64,000 nucleotides of DNA from Pseudomonas sp. (GCF_030683065.1 NZ_JAUXMX010000035.1:1-64000), one strand, 5' to 3'. Positions 9,021 to 18,995 are shown, numbered from the stretch's first letter. The notes: generated by a model from the sequence alone, not told the origin. Made by a program: numbers and translations.

Positions 9021-10457
9021 TCAGTTGTCGTCGCTGTCGTCGTCGTCGGCGCCATCGACCTTCATGCCTAGCTCCTTGATCTTGCGGGTCAGGGTGTTGC
9101 GCCCCCAGCCGAGCAATAAGGCAGCGTCACGGCGGCGGCCTGCAGTGTGCTTGAGTGCGGTTTCGATCATGATCCGTTCGAAAGCCGGTACGGCGCTGTC
9201 GAGCAGGTCAGTCTGGCCGCGAGCGAGGGCCTGGTCGGCCCATTGACGCAGGGCTTGTTCCCAGTTGCTCACCGGCGCGCTGTCTTGCGGCTGGCTGAGC
9301 AGCTCCGGAGGCAGGTCGCCGACATGCACCTCGCGCCCGGACGCCATCACGGTGATCCAGCGGCAGGTGTTTTCCAGCTGACGCACGTTACCCGGCCAGG
9401 GCAGGTGCTGCAGATAATCCTCAGTCTCGCTTTTCAACAACTTAGGCTCGACCGCCAGCTCCAGCGCGGCGCGCGCGAGGAAGTGGCGAGCCAGGGTCGG
9501 GATGTCTTCGCGGCGGTCGGACAGGCGCGGAATGTGGATACGAATCACATTGAGCCGGTGAAACAGGTCTTCGCGGAACTTGCCTTCCTGGACCAGGGTT
9601 TCCAGGTTCTGGTGGGTGGCGGCGATGATCCGCACATCCACCTTGACCGGTGTGTGGCCGCCAACCCGATAAAACTCGCCATCGGCCAGCACGCGCAACA
9701 GGCGGGTCTGGGTGTCGGCCGGCATGTCGCCGATTTCGTCGAGGAACAGGGTGCCGCCGTCGGCTTGCTCGAAGCGTCCGCGGCGCTGATTGGCAGCCCC
9801 GGTAAAGGCGCCTTTCTCGTGGCCGAACAGCTCGGACTCCATCAGGTCTTTCGGGATCGCCGCCATGTTCAGCGCGATAAACGGCGAGGCGGCACGCGGG
9901 CTGTGCCGGTGCAGGGCATGGGCGACCAGCTCCTTGCCGGTGCCGGACTCGCCATTGATCAATACTGTGATATTGGAGTGGGAAAGCCGGCCGATGGCGC
10001 GAAACACCTCCTGCATGGCGGGTGCTTCGCCGATAATTTCCGGTGTGCGCGGCTGCTCGACAGGTACCTGCAGGCCTTGCTGCTCCTGCGCGTGCAGGTA
10101 GGCACGCTTGACCAGGGAGACGGCCTCATCGACATCGAACGGCTTGGGCAAGTACTCGAAAGCCCCGCCCTGATAGGACGCCACTGCGCTGTCCAGGTCG
10201 GAGTGAGCGGTCATGATTATGACCGGCAGGCGCGGGTAGAGTTCGCGGATCCGCGCCAGCAGTTCCAGGCCGCTGGAGCCGGGCATGCGGATGTCCGAGA
10301 CGATCACATCCGGTTGCTGCCGGGTGAGGTGGCTAAGGACGCCGTCGGCGCTGTCGAAGCTTTGGGTGGTCATGCCTTCCTGTTGCAGGGCTTTTTCCAG
10401 CACCCAGCGGATGGAGCGGTCGTCGTCGACGATCCATACGGTTTCACTGCGACTCAT
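9021..10457 (-). CDS. ntrC: Nitrogen regulation response regulator NtrC
   Basis: The 478-residue sigma-54 activator has a receiver domain (phospho-acceptor Asp55 in VIVSDIRMPG), a central AAA+ domain with Walker A GESGTGKE and the sigma-54 contact loop GAFTGA, and a Fis-type C-terminal helix-turn-helix (RRRDAALLLGWGRNTLTRKIKELG). It turns on nitrogen-scavenging genes when phosphorylated by NtrB. Its ATG overlaps the ntrB stop (ATGA). Possible target sites are seen at 11706, 19029 and 1644. In P. aeruginosa ntrBC borders the homologue of the 1866-2306 gene; here it lies beyond ctpA, so gene order is rearranged. Confidence 0.96.
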   Translation of the reverse strand: MSRSETVWIVDDDRSIRWVLEKALQQEGMTTQSFDSADGVLSHLTRQQPDVIVSDIRMPGSSGLELLARIRELYPRLPVIIMTAHSDLDSAVASYQGGAFEYLPKPFDVDEAVSLVKRAYLHAQEQQGLQVPVEQPRTPEIIGEAPAMQEVFRAIGRLSHSNITVLINGESGTGKELVAHALHRHSPRAASPFIALNMAAIPKDLMESELFGHEKGAFTGAANQRRGRFEQADGGTLFLDEIGDMPADTQTRLLRVLADGEFYRVGGHTPVKVDVRIIAATHQNLETLVQEGKFREDLFHRLNVIRIHIPRLSDRREDIPTLARHFLARAALELAVEPKLLKSETEDYLQHLPWPGNVRQLENTCRWITVMASGREVHVGDLPPELLSQPQDSAPVSNWEQALRQWADQALARGQTDLLDSAVPAFERIMIETALKHTAGRRRDAALLLGWGRNTLTRKIKELGMKVDGADDDDSDDN

Positions 10458-11539
10458 GACGGCGTTACTCCTTGTTCAAGCGGCAGGAAGATCGAGAACA
10501 CGGTGTGACCCGGATGGCTTTCGCACTCGATCAGACCCTGATGCTGACTAATGATGTTCTGGGTTATCGCCAGGCCCAGCCCGGTGCCGTCGGCACGCCC
10601 GCTGACCATGGGATAGAAGATGGTTTCCTGCAACTCGGCAGGTATGCCGGGGCCGTTGTCGATAATTTGCAGGCGCGCCACCAGGCGATGGCGGATGTGG
10701 CCAATGGTGAACTGGCGCAGGGTACGGGTGCGCAGGGTGATCCGACCCAGGCGCATCTCGTTCTGCGAACCGACGGCCTGCATGGCGTTGCGCACGATAT
10801 TGAGCACAGCCTGGATCATCTGCTCGCGGTCGATCAGTACGTCGGGGATGCTCGGGTCGTAATCGCGCACCAAAATAATGCCACCCTGACTTTCCGCCTC
10901 AACCAGACTGCCGACTCGCTCCAGCACCTCGTGCACGTTGGTCATCGCCAGCGATGGCAGCTTGTTCGAACCAAGCATGCGGTCGACCAGATTTCGCAAG
11001 CGGTCGGCTTCCTCGATGATGACGTTGGTGTAGTCCTTGAGCTCTTCGTTCGGCAGTTCGCGCGCCAGCAACTGGGCGGCGCCACGAATGCCGCCAAGCG
11101 GGTTCTTGATCTCGTGGGCCAGGCCGCGCACCAGCATCTTGGTGGTCTCCTGCTTGGACAGCTGCGCTTCTTCCTTGGTGATGCGCAGCAGCCGGTCGCG
11201 CGGGTGCACCTCTAGCAGGAGCAAGGTCTCGCCGCGGCTAAGAATCGGCGTTACCGCGTAATCGACGGTAAGCGTCTGGCCAGTGACGGCCGTCAGTACC
11301 GCCTCGCGCTTGTTGAACGGATGCGCTTGTTCGACCGCCTGGCGCAATGCGCTCAGGGCATCAGCCGACTCAGTGAACAGCTCGCTGATAAATTGTCCGT
11401 GACTGCGCTGACCGCTGACGGCCAGGAGCATTTCTGCTGCAGGGTTCATGTACTCAAGACGCAGGTCGGCGTTGAGCAGGAGCGTGGCGGTGGTCAGGTT
11501 ATCGAGCAACAGGCGGTGGAGTGCGTCATTGATAGTCAT
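10454..11539 (-). CDS. ntrB: Nitrogen regulation sensor kinase NtrB
   Basis: The 361-residue cytosolic histidine kinase has a PAS domain (about 5-110), the H-box GLAHEIKNPLGG (about 135-146) and a HATPase domain with the N-box (LNIVRNAMQA) and G-box motifs (DNGPGIP, GTGLGLAI). With PII proteins it sets the phosphorylation state of NtrC. The ATG at 11539 (MTINDALHRLLLDNL) gives the family length; the frame stays open upstream to 11680 without a plausible start. It is translationally coupled to ntrC. A putative NtrC site lies 170 bp upstream. Confidence 0.94.
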   Translation of the reverse strand: MTINDALHRLLLDNLTTATLLLNADLRLEYMNPAAEMLLAVSGQRSHGQFISELFTESADALSALRQAVEQAHPFNKREAVLTAVTGQTLTVDYAVTPILSRGETLLLLEVHPRDRLLRITKEEAQLSKQETTKMLVRGLAHEIKNPLGGIRGAAQLLARELPNEELKDYTNVIIEEADRLRNLVDRMLGSNKLPSLAMTNVHEVLERVGSLVEAESQGGIILVRDYDPSIPDVLIDREQMIQAVLNIVRNAMQAVGSQNEMRLGRITLRTRTLRQFTIGHIRHRLVARLQIIDNGPGIPAELQETIFYPMVSGRADGTGLGLAITQNIISQHQGLIECESHPGHTVFSIFLPLEQGVTPS

Positions 11540-11705
11540 AGGCAAAGGCTTCCGGCAATGAGGCAGGAAAATGCAAGAAGCAAACCAAAGCCCTGAAAAG
11601 ACGCGCGCAATCAGCAATGGTGGCGTTCGGCGGTGCTTTGGGCAAAGCAGTAGGCGGTGCGGACGCCCTAAAACAGGCACAGCGTAGCTTATGGTGCAAC
11701 ATTGC

Positions 11706-11720
11706 GCACCAATCTAGTGC
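11706..11720. promoter_or_regulatory. Putative NtrC-binding site upstream of ntrB
   Basis: GCAC-N7-GTGC matches the NtrC dyad core. A further TGGTGC half-site (11692-11697) makes an inverted repeat with the GCACCA of this site. The location suggests autoregulation of ntrBC. Confidence 0.5.
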
Positions 11721-11733
11721 ATTACTCAGCGCA

Positions 11734-12348
11734 TCAGATAAACGGGACGAAGGGGATGTCTTTCTTTTCTACGGGTTTGTCCTTGAGCGGGCATTCCGGG
11801 CGCACACCGTAATCGGCTTTTTTGCAGGGGCTGACCTGGCGTTTCTGCGCCAGGGAAATACGCTGCATGTGCAGCGGCTGACTCGGGGTGCGCTCTACGG
11901 TGCGGCCCTGGCTATCGACAATTTCAACAGCCAGTTGGTGAGTGCCACGATCGATATTTTCCAGCGGGAAAACCGGACTGCGCCCCGAGGTGCCTACCGC
12001 CTGGCCGTCCAGCAGCAGACGGAAGCTATGCCCGCTGTGCAGCGCCGGCTCGCTGGTGGCGGTAACGATCAGGTTGCCTGCGTTATCGCGAATGGTCGCG
12101 TCGGGGTGCGGCACCAGAATGCGCAGCATCTGGTAGCCCAGTGCCGGGGCTATCGGCGCCGCTACTGCTGGAGCCTGCACGCGGGGTTCGTTGCGTATTT
12201 CATTGGTGGGCGTCAGTTGAATAGGCTCAGCATTGGCCTGCTGGGGCTTGTCGGTAAATACCCGATTACCCTCAGCATCTATGTAGGTATAGACCTGGGC
12301 AGCAGCAGGCACGCTGATCAGTAACAGGCAAAGCAGGAGGTTGCGCAT
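11734..12348 (-). CDS. DUF4124-domain periplasmic protein (copy 1)
   Basis: The 204-residue exported protein has a signal peptide (MRNLLLCLLLISVPAAA) and a DUF4124 domain (QVYTYIDAEGNRVFTDKPQQ, about 18-37), then a beta-rich region with an Ig-like look (RLLLDGQAVGTSGRSPVFPL). It is a paralogue of the next gene, sharing the same domain order, and follows it with a 3-bp gap, so the two were made by tandem duplication and are co-transcribed. It has a 30-residue Cys/Lys-rich tail that the other copy lacks. The function of DUF4124 proteins is unknown; they commonly sit beside ntrBC in pseudomonads. Confidence 0.85.
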   Translation of the reverse strand: MRNLLLCLLLISVPAAAQVYTYIDAEGNRVFTDKPQQANAEPIQLTPTNEIRNEPRVQAPAVAAPIAPALGYQMLRILVPHPDATIRDNAGNLIVTATSEPALHSGHSFRLLLDGQAVGTSGRSPVFPLENIDRGTHQLAVEIVDSQGRTVERTPSQPLHMQRISLAQKRQVSPCKKADYGVRPECPLKDKPVEKKDIPFVPFI

Positions 12349-12351
12349 GGT

Positions 12352-12906
12352 TCAGGGAGCCGGTTTGGGGGGCGGTGGTGGTGGGCGCAGCGCTGGGCTA
12401 CTGGTATTAACCCGCTGCACAGTGAACTGCAGCGCAGCGCTCTGCTGGATCGATACGTCACCGCTCAACACTTCGACCGCCAGGCTGTGCTCGCCGCGGT
12501 CGACATTGTTCAACTGCAGGCGCGGCACATTACTCGGCGGCCCAAAGGGCTGGCCATCGAGCAGCAAGCGCAGACGGTGACCGGAAGCCAGGCGTGGCTC
12601 CAGCTCAACCCCAACGCTGAAGGTGCCGTTGTTCGCGCGCAGTGCTTCAGCGCTGGGCAGACCGGTTAACCGCAGGAGTCGATATGGGGCTTGTGCAGGG
12701 GCTTCGCTGCGCTCGGGCGTTGCAGATACACCAGGGGTTTGCATCTCCACGGTGTTGGTTGGCGGCAGCTCAACGGGCTGCGTATCCAAGCCTTGCGGAG
12801 GTTGGTTGGTGAATACGGTATTGCCGCTGGCGTCAGTGTATTTGTAGATTTGCGCACTGGCCGGCAATGCCAGTAGCAGTAGCAGGCAGGTGAGTATCCG
12901 GCGCAT
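12352..12906 (-). CDS. DUF4124-domain periplasmic protein (copy 2)
   Basis: The 184-residue paralogue of the neighbouring gene starts with a signal peptide (MRRILTCLLLLLALPASA) and DUF4124 (QIYKYTDASGNTVFTNQPPQ). The second domain again contains RLLLDGQPFGPPSNVPRLQL. The ATG at 12906 is preceded by GGGAG at a good distance and puts the signal peptide at the N-terminus; the longer frame to 13107 has no signal sequence. The C-terminus is a proline run. First gene of a two-gene operon. Confidence 0.85.
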   Translation of the reverse strand: MRRILTCLLLLLALPASAQIYKYTDASGNTVFTNQPPQGLDTQPVELPPTNTVEMQTPGVSATPERSEAPAQAPYRLLRLTGLPSAEALRANNGTFSVGVELEPRLASGHRLRLLLDGQPFGPPSNVPRLQLNNVDRGEHSLAVEVLSGDVSIQQSAALQFTVQRVNTSSPALRPPPPPPKPAP

Positions 12907-13146
12907 GGCCAATCTCCCGATGTGTGTGCTGCCAAGACTTACACTGGCGCGCCGCGCTGGCAAGGATGCTGATGCAGCGATCATGACTGGCGCACGGCAA
13001 AAGCTGGAGGCGACGCGCGCAGTACCCATACAACGGCGAGCGGTTGCCTGGGTTACGCGACGCTCGGCAAGCGCGGCGTAACCCATAAGCAATAACGGCC
13101 ATGGCACCGAGTCCCGGCCTGATGGGCTGGGCGGGGCATACCGGCG

Positions 13147-13902
13147 TTACAGATAACTATTGGTCATGTCCTCGACAAAACCTTCGCTGCGCAGTTCGTC
13201 CAGCGCCTTTTGCAAGCGCTGCACCACCTCGTCCGGGGTGTCCTTGTTCAGCGCCAGGTACAGCTCGGCCTCATTGAAGCGCAGCACGGTGGTCAGGCCG
13301 CTGACGCCCTCCTGCTTGGCCAGGTAGCGGCCAACCGGGTCAGTGGTGGCCCACAGGTCGATCTTGCCGCTGATCAGCTTCTTGACGTTTTCCTGGTCGC
13401 GCAACGCATTGATCGGCGTCAGCCCCTGGCCTTCCAGATGCTGACTGACCGCATCGTTCTTATAGGCGCCGACCTTGTATTGCCCCGCTTCTTTCAAGCT
13501 CGCCACACTGAGGGTATTGCCTGGCGCGGCAAGCAGCACCCAACCAGTCTTGGCGAGCGGCCCCACCCACTTGAACAACGGCTGGCGCTCTGGCGTAAAG
13601 GTGGTGGAGAACAGTCCGTAGCTGGGCTTGTCCAGGGTCAGGCGGTACAACCGATCCCAGGGAAAGCGCAGGCTCAGGCTGTAGTCGATCTTGGCGCGCT
13701 TGAACATCGCACGGACGATCTCCGCGCTGATGCCATCGATGCCGTCGTCGCGAGCGAAGTTCTTGTCGTCGACCGACATGTTGAACGGCGGGAAGTTTTC
13801 GGTCAGCAGCACCACCTTGTAACCGTAAGGCAATTCAGCGTGGGCCGCGCAGGCGCTGAAGAGCAGGCCGAACAGCAAACTACTTTTGATCATTTTCAAC
13901 AT
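13147..13902 (-). CDS. Periplasmic solute-binding protein, family 3 type
   Basis: The 251-residue protein has a signal peptide (about 1-22) and the two-lobed SBP_bac_3 fold typical of amino-acid binding proteins: LLTENFPPFNM (about 33-43), SLRFPWDRLYRL (about 77-88) and DEVVQRLQKALDELRSEG near the C-terminus. No transporter permease or ATPase is adjacent, so it may work with a distant transporter or as a sensor. A decayed paralogue lies directly upstream at 13977-14354. Confidence 0.85.
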   Translation of the reverse strand: MLKMIKSSLLFGLLFSACAAHAELPYGYKVVLLTENFPPFNMSVDDKNFARDDGIDGISAEIVRAMFKRAKIDYSLSLRFPWDRLYRLTLDKPSYGLFSTTFTPERQPLFKWVGPLAKTGWVLLAAPGNTLSVASLKEAGQYKVGAYKNDAVSQHLEGQGLTPINALRDQENVKKLISGKIDLWATTDPVGRYLAKQEGVSGLTTVLRFNEAELYLALNKDTPDEVVQRLQKALDELRSEGFVEDMTNSYL

Positions 13903-13976
13903 AAGTCTTCCGCCCGCGTGTGTTGTGATTATGGCTAGCGGCAGACCGGCTCGTGGCCAACCTGCTGTGTACTGTT

Positions 13977-14354
13977 CTACAGATAGCGGCTCAGGATGTC
14001 ATCGACCAATCCTTCGCTGCGCATCTGCTCCAGCTCAGTCTGCAGCTTCTGTACCACCTCGTCGGGCACATCCTTGTTGAGGCCAGATACAACTCGGCGC
14101 TGTCGAAACGCAGGATCGCCAGTGGCACACAAATCGATCTGCCCGGCCATGAGCTTCCTGGCGTTTTGCTGGTCGCGCAGCACCGTGATCGGCTCCACGC
14201 CTTTCGCCAGTAGATGCTCGGCAATCGCGTCGCCCTTGTAGGCGCCGACCTTGTATGACGTGGTCTGCTCCAGCCTGGTCAGGCTGATGGCGAAGCCGCC
14301 TCGCCCCAGCAGCACCCAGTCATCCGGACCAATCGGCCCGACCCATTTGAACAT
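13977..14354 (-). pseudogene. Decayed paralogue of the adjacent solute-binding protein
   Basis: The frame begins at FKWVGPIGPDDWVLL, equivalent to residue 113 of the neighbouring gene, so the N-terminal half and signal peptide are gone. The downstream part aligns (YKVGAYKGDAIAEHLLAKG, LRDQQNARKLMAGQIDL) until the DP of TGDP. There about 15 codons are deleted and the segment ILRFDSAELYLA lies in another frame before the original frame resumes at LNKDVPDEVVQKLQ. A tandem duplicate that has been truncated and frameshifted. Confidence 0.85.
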
Positions 14355-14435
14355 CGATGGAAACCGGCAAACACATTAACGTAGAGCGGCTGATGGCGCT
14401 GTCGACTCGCGCCCAGCCCGGCCCGACAGTGCCTC

Positions 14436-15194
14436 TCAGCGCACCACAATGCCGCGACTGGCCAGATAAGCCTTGGCTTCGGGGACGGTGTATTCGCCGA
14501 AGTGGAAGATACTCGCAGCCAGCACCGCATCGGCCTTGCCTTCGAGAATGCCGGCGGCCAGGTGTTCCAGGTTGCCGACGCCACCGGAGGCGATCACCGG
14601 AATACCGACCAGCTCGCTGATGGCACGGGTCACGCCCAGGTCATAGCCGCGCTTCACGCCGTCCTGATCCATGCTGGTCAGGAGAATTTCGCCAGCGCCG
14701 AGGTCTTCCATCTTCTTCGCCCAGAGCACCGCATCCAGGCCAGTCGGCTTGCGCCCGCCGTGGGTGAAGATTTCCCAGCGCCCCGGCGCAACTTGTTTGG
14801 CGTCGATGGCGACCACGATGCACTGCGAGCCGAAACGCGCAGCCGCCTCACCCACGAACTCCGGGGTAAAGACCGCCGCGGTATTGATCGAGACCTTGTC
14901 CGCGCCAGCGTTCAGCAGGTTGCGAATGTCCTGCACGGTGCGCACGCCACCGCCCACGGTGAGCGGGATAAACACCTGGCTGGCCATGCGTTCAACGGTG
15001 TGCAAGGTGGTGTCGCGGCCATCGACGCTGGCGGTGATATCGAGAAAGGTAATCTCGTCGGCGCCCTGCTCATCGTAACGGCGGGCGATCTCCACCGGGT
15101 CGCCGGCATCGCGGATGTTCTCGAACTGCACGCCCTTGACCACACGGCCGTTGTCGACGTCGAGGCAGGGGATAATGCGTTTAGCTAAAGCCAT
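14436..15194 (-). CDS. hisF: Imidazole glycerol phosphate synthase cyclase subunit
   Basis: HisF is a (beta/alpha)8 barrel that uses ammonia from HisH to close the imidazole ring, giving IGP and AICAR. The 252-residue protein has the catalytic aspartates in [15 protein letters not shown] (Asp11) and VVAIDAK (about 130), plus phosphate loops GGGVRT and ASGGVGN. It is the last gene of the hisB-hisH-DUF2164-hisA-hisF cluster, separated from hisA by 109 bp containing an inverted repeat. Confidence 0.96.
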   Translation of the reverse strand: MALAKRIIPCLDVDNGRVVKGVQFENIRDAGDPVEIARRYDEQGADEITFLDITASVDGRDTTLHTVERMASQVFIPLTVGGGVRTVQDIRNLLNAGADKVSINTAAVFTPEFVGEAAARFGSQCIVVAIDAKQVAPGRWEIFTHGGRKPTGLDAVLWAKKMEDLGAGEILLTSMDQDGVKRGYDLGVTRAISELVGIPVIASGGVGNLEHLAAGILEGKADAVLAASIFHFGEYTVPEAKAYLASRGIVVR

Positions 15195-15204
15195 AACAGT
15201 ATTC

Positions 15205-15297
15205 CGTAGGATGGGTTGAGCGCAGCGATACCCATCGTTGCGCCAACGGATGACTGCATCGGTGGGTTACGCCGCGCCGCAGCTAACCCACCCTACG
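15205..15297. repeat. Inverted repeat between hisF and hisA
   Basis: GTAGGATGGGTT at the left pairs with AACCCACCCTAC at the right (one mismatch), and each side contains a smaller internal dyad. The element can fold into a long hairpin in the hisA-hisF message. A similar GTAGGGTGCG pair occurs at 26573-26617. Confidence 0.7.
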
Positions 15298-15303
15298 CCC
15301 GAA

Positions 15304-16041
15304 TCAGCCCTTGAACGAATCGCAGAAGGCCTGAGCCTCAGCCACATCCAAAGTGCCTTCATAGATCGCACGCCCAGTGATGGCACCGATGATGCCCGGC
15401 GAGCGCGCCAGCAGCAGCTTCTCGATATCACTCAGGTTGTGGATGCCACCGGAGGCAATCACTGGAATGCGGCTGGCAGCGGCCAGGGCGGCGGTGGCTT
15501 CGACGTTGCAGCCCTGCATCATGCCGTCTTTGGCGATGTCGGTATAAACGATGGCCGACACGCCATCGGCTTCGAAACGCTTGGCCAGGTCAGTCGCCTG
15601 CACGGTAGACACTTCCGCCCAACCGTCGGTGGCGACGAAACCGTCTTTGGCATCCAGGCCAACGATCACCTTGCCGGGGAAGGCTTTGCAGGCATCGGTG
15701 ACGAACTGCGGATCTTTCACCGCCTTGGTGCCGATGATCACGTAGCTGACGCCGGCACGCACGTAGTGCTCGATGGTTTCCAGGGTGCGGATACCGCCGC
15801 CAATCTGGATCGGCAGGTGCGGGTAGCGCTTGGCGATGGCGGTGACCACTTCACCGTTCACCGGCTGGCCTTCAAAGGCACCATTCAGGTCGACCAGGTG
15901 CAGACGACGGCAGCCGCCCTCGACCCACTTGGCGGCCATGCTCACTGGGTCATCGGAAAACACCGTGGAGTCTTCCATGCGGCCCTGGCGCAGGCGCACG
16001 CAAGCGCCGTCTTTCAGATCGATAGCGGGAATAATCAGCAT
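15304..16041 (-). CDS. hisA: Phosphoribosylformimino-AICAR-P isomerase
   Basis: The 245-residue (beta/alpha)8 enzyme opens the ribose of ProFAR to PRFAR in histidine synthesis. It has the N-terminal [18 protein letters not shown] with Asp8, a second catalytic Asp in [12 protein letters not shown] (about 128-140) and the phosphate loop ASGGIHN. Typical length. It lies 36 bp after the DUF2164 gene in the his cluster. Confidence 0.96.
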   Translation of the reverse strand: MLIIPAIDLKDGACVRLRQGRMEDSTVFSDDPVSMAAKWVEGGCRRLHLVDLNGAFEGQPVNGEVVTAIAKRYPHLPIQIGGGIRTLETIEHYVRAGVSYVIIGTKAVKDPQFVTDACKAFPGKVIVGLDAKDGFVATDGWAEVSTVQATDLAKRFEADGVSAIVYTDIAKDGMMQGCNVEATAALAAASRIPVIASGGIHNLSDIEKLLLARSPGIIGAITGRAIYEGTLDVAEAQAFCDSFKG

Positions 16042-16077
16042 CGGTTGAACCTGCTCAAGTCGTGTGAATTCGGTGGG

Positions 16078-16338
16078 TCAGCTCTTCTCGAGTGCCCAGA
16101 GGTCGCTTTCGATGCTCTCAAACCGTTCTTTCAGGTGAGTCTGCACATCGAAAATCGCCCGGTTGTAGTAATGCGGTGCAATCTCGCGGGCAAACAGTTC
16201 CAGCACCTCGGCGGCCTCGAAACTACCCAGCTCCAGCTCGAAACGCTCGGCCATGAAGCGCTTGAGTGCCAAGCAGGCTTCACGCTCCTGCTCGGCGCTC
16301 AAGGTCATGATCGGTTGCTTGTTCTTGGCCCGGCTCAT
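16078..16338 (-). CDS. DUF2164 family protein
   Basis: The 86-residue protein is mostly helical and charged, with LSAEQEREACLALKRFMAERFELELG (helix region, about 13-38) and HYYNRAIFDVQTHL (about 56-69). This matches the DUF2164 family, whose role is unknown. It sits between hisH and hisA, abutting the hisH stop without a gap, and so is translated with the his genes. No histidine-pathway motif is visible. Confidence 0.8.
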   Translation of the reverse strand: MSRAKNKQPIMTLSAEQEREACLALKRFMAERFELELGSFEAAEVLELFAREIAPHYYNRAIFDVQTHLKERFESIESDLWALEKS

Positions 16339-16977
16339 TTACCAGCGGCCATCCCACGCGGCAAAGTTCTGCAGTAACTGCAGGCCATGGGTATGACTCT
16401 TCTCCGGGTGGAACTGCACTGCAAAACGCGAACCGTCAGCCAGCGCTGCAGCGAAATCCTTACCGTAATGGCCACGACCGACCACTTGCTTGGGGTTGCC
16501 CGCCTCGACGTAATAGCTGTGCACGAAGTAGAAGCGCGCCAGATCCGGGATGTCGTGCCACAGCGGGTGCTTGACCGTCTGCGCCACTTCGTTCCAGCCC
16601 ATATGCGGCACCTTCAGCTGCTCGCCGTTCTCGACCATGCCTTTGCCGAAGAAGCGCACCTGACCGGGAAACAGACCGATGCAGTCGACCCCATCGTTCT
16701 CTTCGCTGCGCTCAAGCAAGGCCTGCATGCCGACACAAATACCGAGAAACGGCCGGTCGGCGCTGACTTCACGCACCAGCTCATCGAAGCCCAGGCGCTT
16801 GATCTCGGCCATGCAGTCGCGGATTGCGCCAACCCCGGGAAATACCACCCGATCAGCCTCGCGAATCACCTTGGCGTCGCTGGTCACCAGCACCTTGCCG
16901 GCGCCCACATGTTCCAGCGCCTTGGCTACCGAGTGCAGGTTGCCCATGCCGTAGTCGATTACTGCAACTGTCTGCAT
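16339..16977 (-). CDS. hisH: Imidazole glycerol phosphate synthase amidotransferase subunit
   Basis: The 212-residue class I glutamine amidotransferase feeds ammonia to HisF. The nucleophile Cys is in [13 protein letters not shown] (about 77-89), and the His/Glu pair is in [11 protein letters not shown] near residues 186-196. [10 protein letters not shown] at the N-terminus is characteristic. It abuts hisB directly. Confidence 0.96.
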   Translation of the reverse strand: MQTVAVIDYGMGNLHSVAKALEHVGAGKVLVTSDAKVIREADRVVFPGVGAIRDCMAEIKRLGFDELVREVSADRPFLGICVGMQALLERSEENDGVDCIGLFPGQVRFFGKGMVENGEQLKVPHMGWNEVAQTVKHPLWHDIPDLARFYFVHSYYVEAGNPKQVVGRGHYGKDFAAALADGSRFAVQFHPEKSHTHGLQLLQNFAAWDGRW

Positions 16978-17571
16978 TTACAAACAACCCTTGGTCGACG
17001 GCATCTGCCCGGCCATACGCGGGTCCAGCTCGACGGCCATGCGCAGGGCGCGGCCGAAGGCCTTGAATACCGTCTCGATCTGGTGGTGGGTGTTGGTGCC
17101 ACGCAGATTGTCGATATGCAGGCTGATCAGGGCGTGGTTGACGAAGCCCTGGAAGAATTCCTGGAACAGATCCACATCAAAGCCGCCAACTACCGCACGG
17201 GTGAACGGCACATGCATCTGCAAGCCGGGACGACCGGAGAAATCGATCACCACACGCGACAGGGCTTCATCCAGCGGCACATAGGAATGACCGTAACGAG
17301 TCATGCCTTTCTTGTCGCCAATGGCCTTGGTAAAGGCCTGGCCGAGGGTGATGCCAACATCTTCGACGGTGTGGTGATCGTCGATCTGCAGGTCGCCTTT
17401 GCACTGGATATCCAGGTCGATCAGGCCATGACGGGCAATCTGATCGAGCATGTGTTCAAGGAACGGCACGCCAATATCGAACTTGGCCTTGCCGGTGCCA
17501 TCCAGGTTGATCGAGACCTTGATCTGGGTCTCCAGGGTATTGCGCTCGACGGATGCCGTACGTTCGGTCAT
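16978..17571 (-). CDS. hisB: Imidazoleglycerol-phosphate dehydratase
   Basis: This 197-residue enzyme removes water from IGP using a Mn cluster. Metal ligands are in [24 protein letters not shown] and HALISLHID. The ATG at 17571 ([12 protein letters not shown]) gives the standard monofunctional length; the frame stays open to 17700 upstream. First gene of the his cluster, divergent from the nitrate regulator. Confidence 0.96.
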   Translation of the reverse strand: MTERTASVERNTLETQIKVSINLDGTGKAKFDIGVPFLEHMLDQIARHGLIDLDIQCKGDLQIDDHHTVEDVGITLGQAFTKAIGDKKGMTRYGHSYVPLDEALSRVVIDFSGRPGLQMHVPFTRAVVGGFDVDLFQEFFQGFVNHALISLHIDNLRGTNTHHQIETVFKAFGRALRMAVELDPRMAGQMPSTKGCL

Positions 17572-17702
17572 CACCAGCTCCAGAAATTGCCCACGGAAAA
17601 AGGCTGCCATTATAAGGGCAAAGCTGCACTGGCGATACGCACCTCTCCTGCTGGACTGTATCTTGCAAGCACGCGAGCATTTACTGGCCGGAGATGGCAA
17701 CC

Positions 17703-18995
17703 ATGCACGAACGGAAAATGCCGGCCACCCTGCGCTTTATGTTGGCCGCCCGGCGCAGCGAACTACTCGGCCTGGAGGACCTGTCACAGACCTGCGAACT
17801 GGTAACCCGCATCAGTCAGCTGGTGCACGCCCTGCAAAAAGAGCGCGGCTACTCGAACCTCTACTTGAGCGGCAACGCCCCGCACCAGCGCCTGCAACTG
17901 GACAGCCTGAGCCAGGCGGTCGACAGCCTGGAGGGCCAGGTCCGCAACGACCTCGAACACATCGACCAGAACGAACTCGGCTCGGCCGACAAGACTCGCC
18001 TGTTCACCCGCATCGCTTATGCCCTGCATAACCTCGACGAATTGCCGGCGCTGCGGCGCAAGATCCGCGAGCACCGCATCAGCATGCAGGACGCCACCGC
18101 CACCCTGGTACGCCTGATCGGTGGCCTGCTGGCCGTGGTCTTCGAGGCTGCCGACACCGCCACCGACCCCGACATAACCCGCAGCCTGGTGGCGCTGTTC
18201 AACTTCATGCAGGGCAAGGAACTGGCCGGACAGGAACGCGCCCTCGGCGTCGCCGGATTCGCCAGCGGCTATTTCACGAGCGAAATGCTCGAGCGCCTGG
18301 AGCAACTACTGGAGAGCCAGGAGCGCTGTTTCGAAACCTTTAGCCGCTTCGCCAGCCCGACCGCCCTGGAACTCTGGCACCAACTCTGCGCCAGCCCCAA
18401 CAGCACTCAGGCCTGTCGCCTGCGCGAGATTGCCCGACGCACTCGCCCCGACGCCCAGGTCGACTGCCAGCTCGGCGAGCTATGGTTCGAGCTGCACACC
18501 GCGCGCATCGACGCGATGAAAAGCGTCGAAACACGCCTGGAACAGGATCTGCTGCAACGCTGCCAGCAAAGCATCCAGCGTATCCGCAGCGACCTGCACA
18601 GCCACCGCCGCCTGCTCGACGGCCTCAGTGACATGCATGCCGCCGCCGAACAGACTCGGCTGTTCAGCGTGCACAGCAGCCACCTCGACAGCACGACTGA
18701 AGACGGCGTAAGCGCTAACCTGGCACGCTCGACCCTGGCCTTGCTGCAGACTCAGACCCAGCGCCTGCAGGCCATGCACGACGAGCTGCGCGAAGCACGC
18801 CAGGCCCTGGATGAGCGCAAACAGCTAGAGCGCGCCAAACAATTGCTGATCAAGCAACAAGGCTGCAGCGAGAGCGAAGCCCATGCGCGGCTGCGGCGTG
18901 CGGCAATGAATCAGGGTTTGCGCATGGACGAGGTCGCCCAGCGCCTGCTGGCACTCGATACCGAGCCACCCCCGGCCACGCCTCGAACACGCTAA
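17703..18995 (+). CDS. nasR: Nitrate-responsive NIT-ANTAR antiterminator
   Basis: The 430-residue protein has an all-helical N-terminal NIT sensor region (about 30-290, with the pattern [18 protein letters not shown] typical of NIT domains) and a C-terminal ANTAR RNA-binding domain (about 365-420: [20 protein letters not shown], then [20 protein letters not shown]). NasR of Klebsiella has this architecture: nitrate or nitrite binding lets it prevent termination in the nasF leader. Here the nitrate transporter operon follows, with a matching leader. The ATG at 17703 has GGAG nine bases upstream; a start at 17694 is possible. Confidence 0.87.
   Translation: MHERKMPATLRFMLAARRSELLGLEDLSQTCELVTRISQLVHALQKERGYSNLYLSGNAPHQRLQLDSLSQAVDSLEGQVRNDLEHIDQNELGSADKTRLFTRIAYALHNLDELPALRRKIREHRISMQDATATLVRLIGGLLAVVFEAADTATDPDITRSLVALFNFMQGKELAGQERALGVAGFASGYFTSEMLERLEQLLESQERCFETFSRFASPTALELWHQLCASPNSTQACRLREIARRTRPDAQVDCQLGELWFELHTARIDAMKSVETRLEQDLLQRCQQSIQRIRSDLHSHRRLLDGLSDMHAAAEQTRLFSVHSSHLDSTTEDGVSANLARSTLALLQTQTQRLQAMHDELREARQALDERKQLERAKQLLIKQQGCSESEAHARLRRAAMNQGLRMDEVAQRLLALDTEPPPATPRTR

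Noticed and set aside
11694..11713. Sigma-54 promoter for ntrBC on the minus strand
   Set aside because: The GG to GC spacing is 11, not 10, and sigma-54 is strict on this distance.
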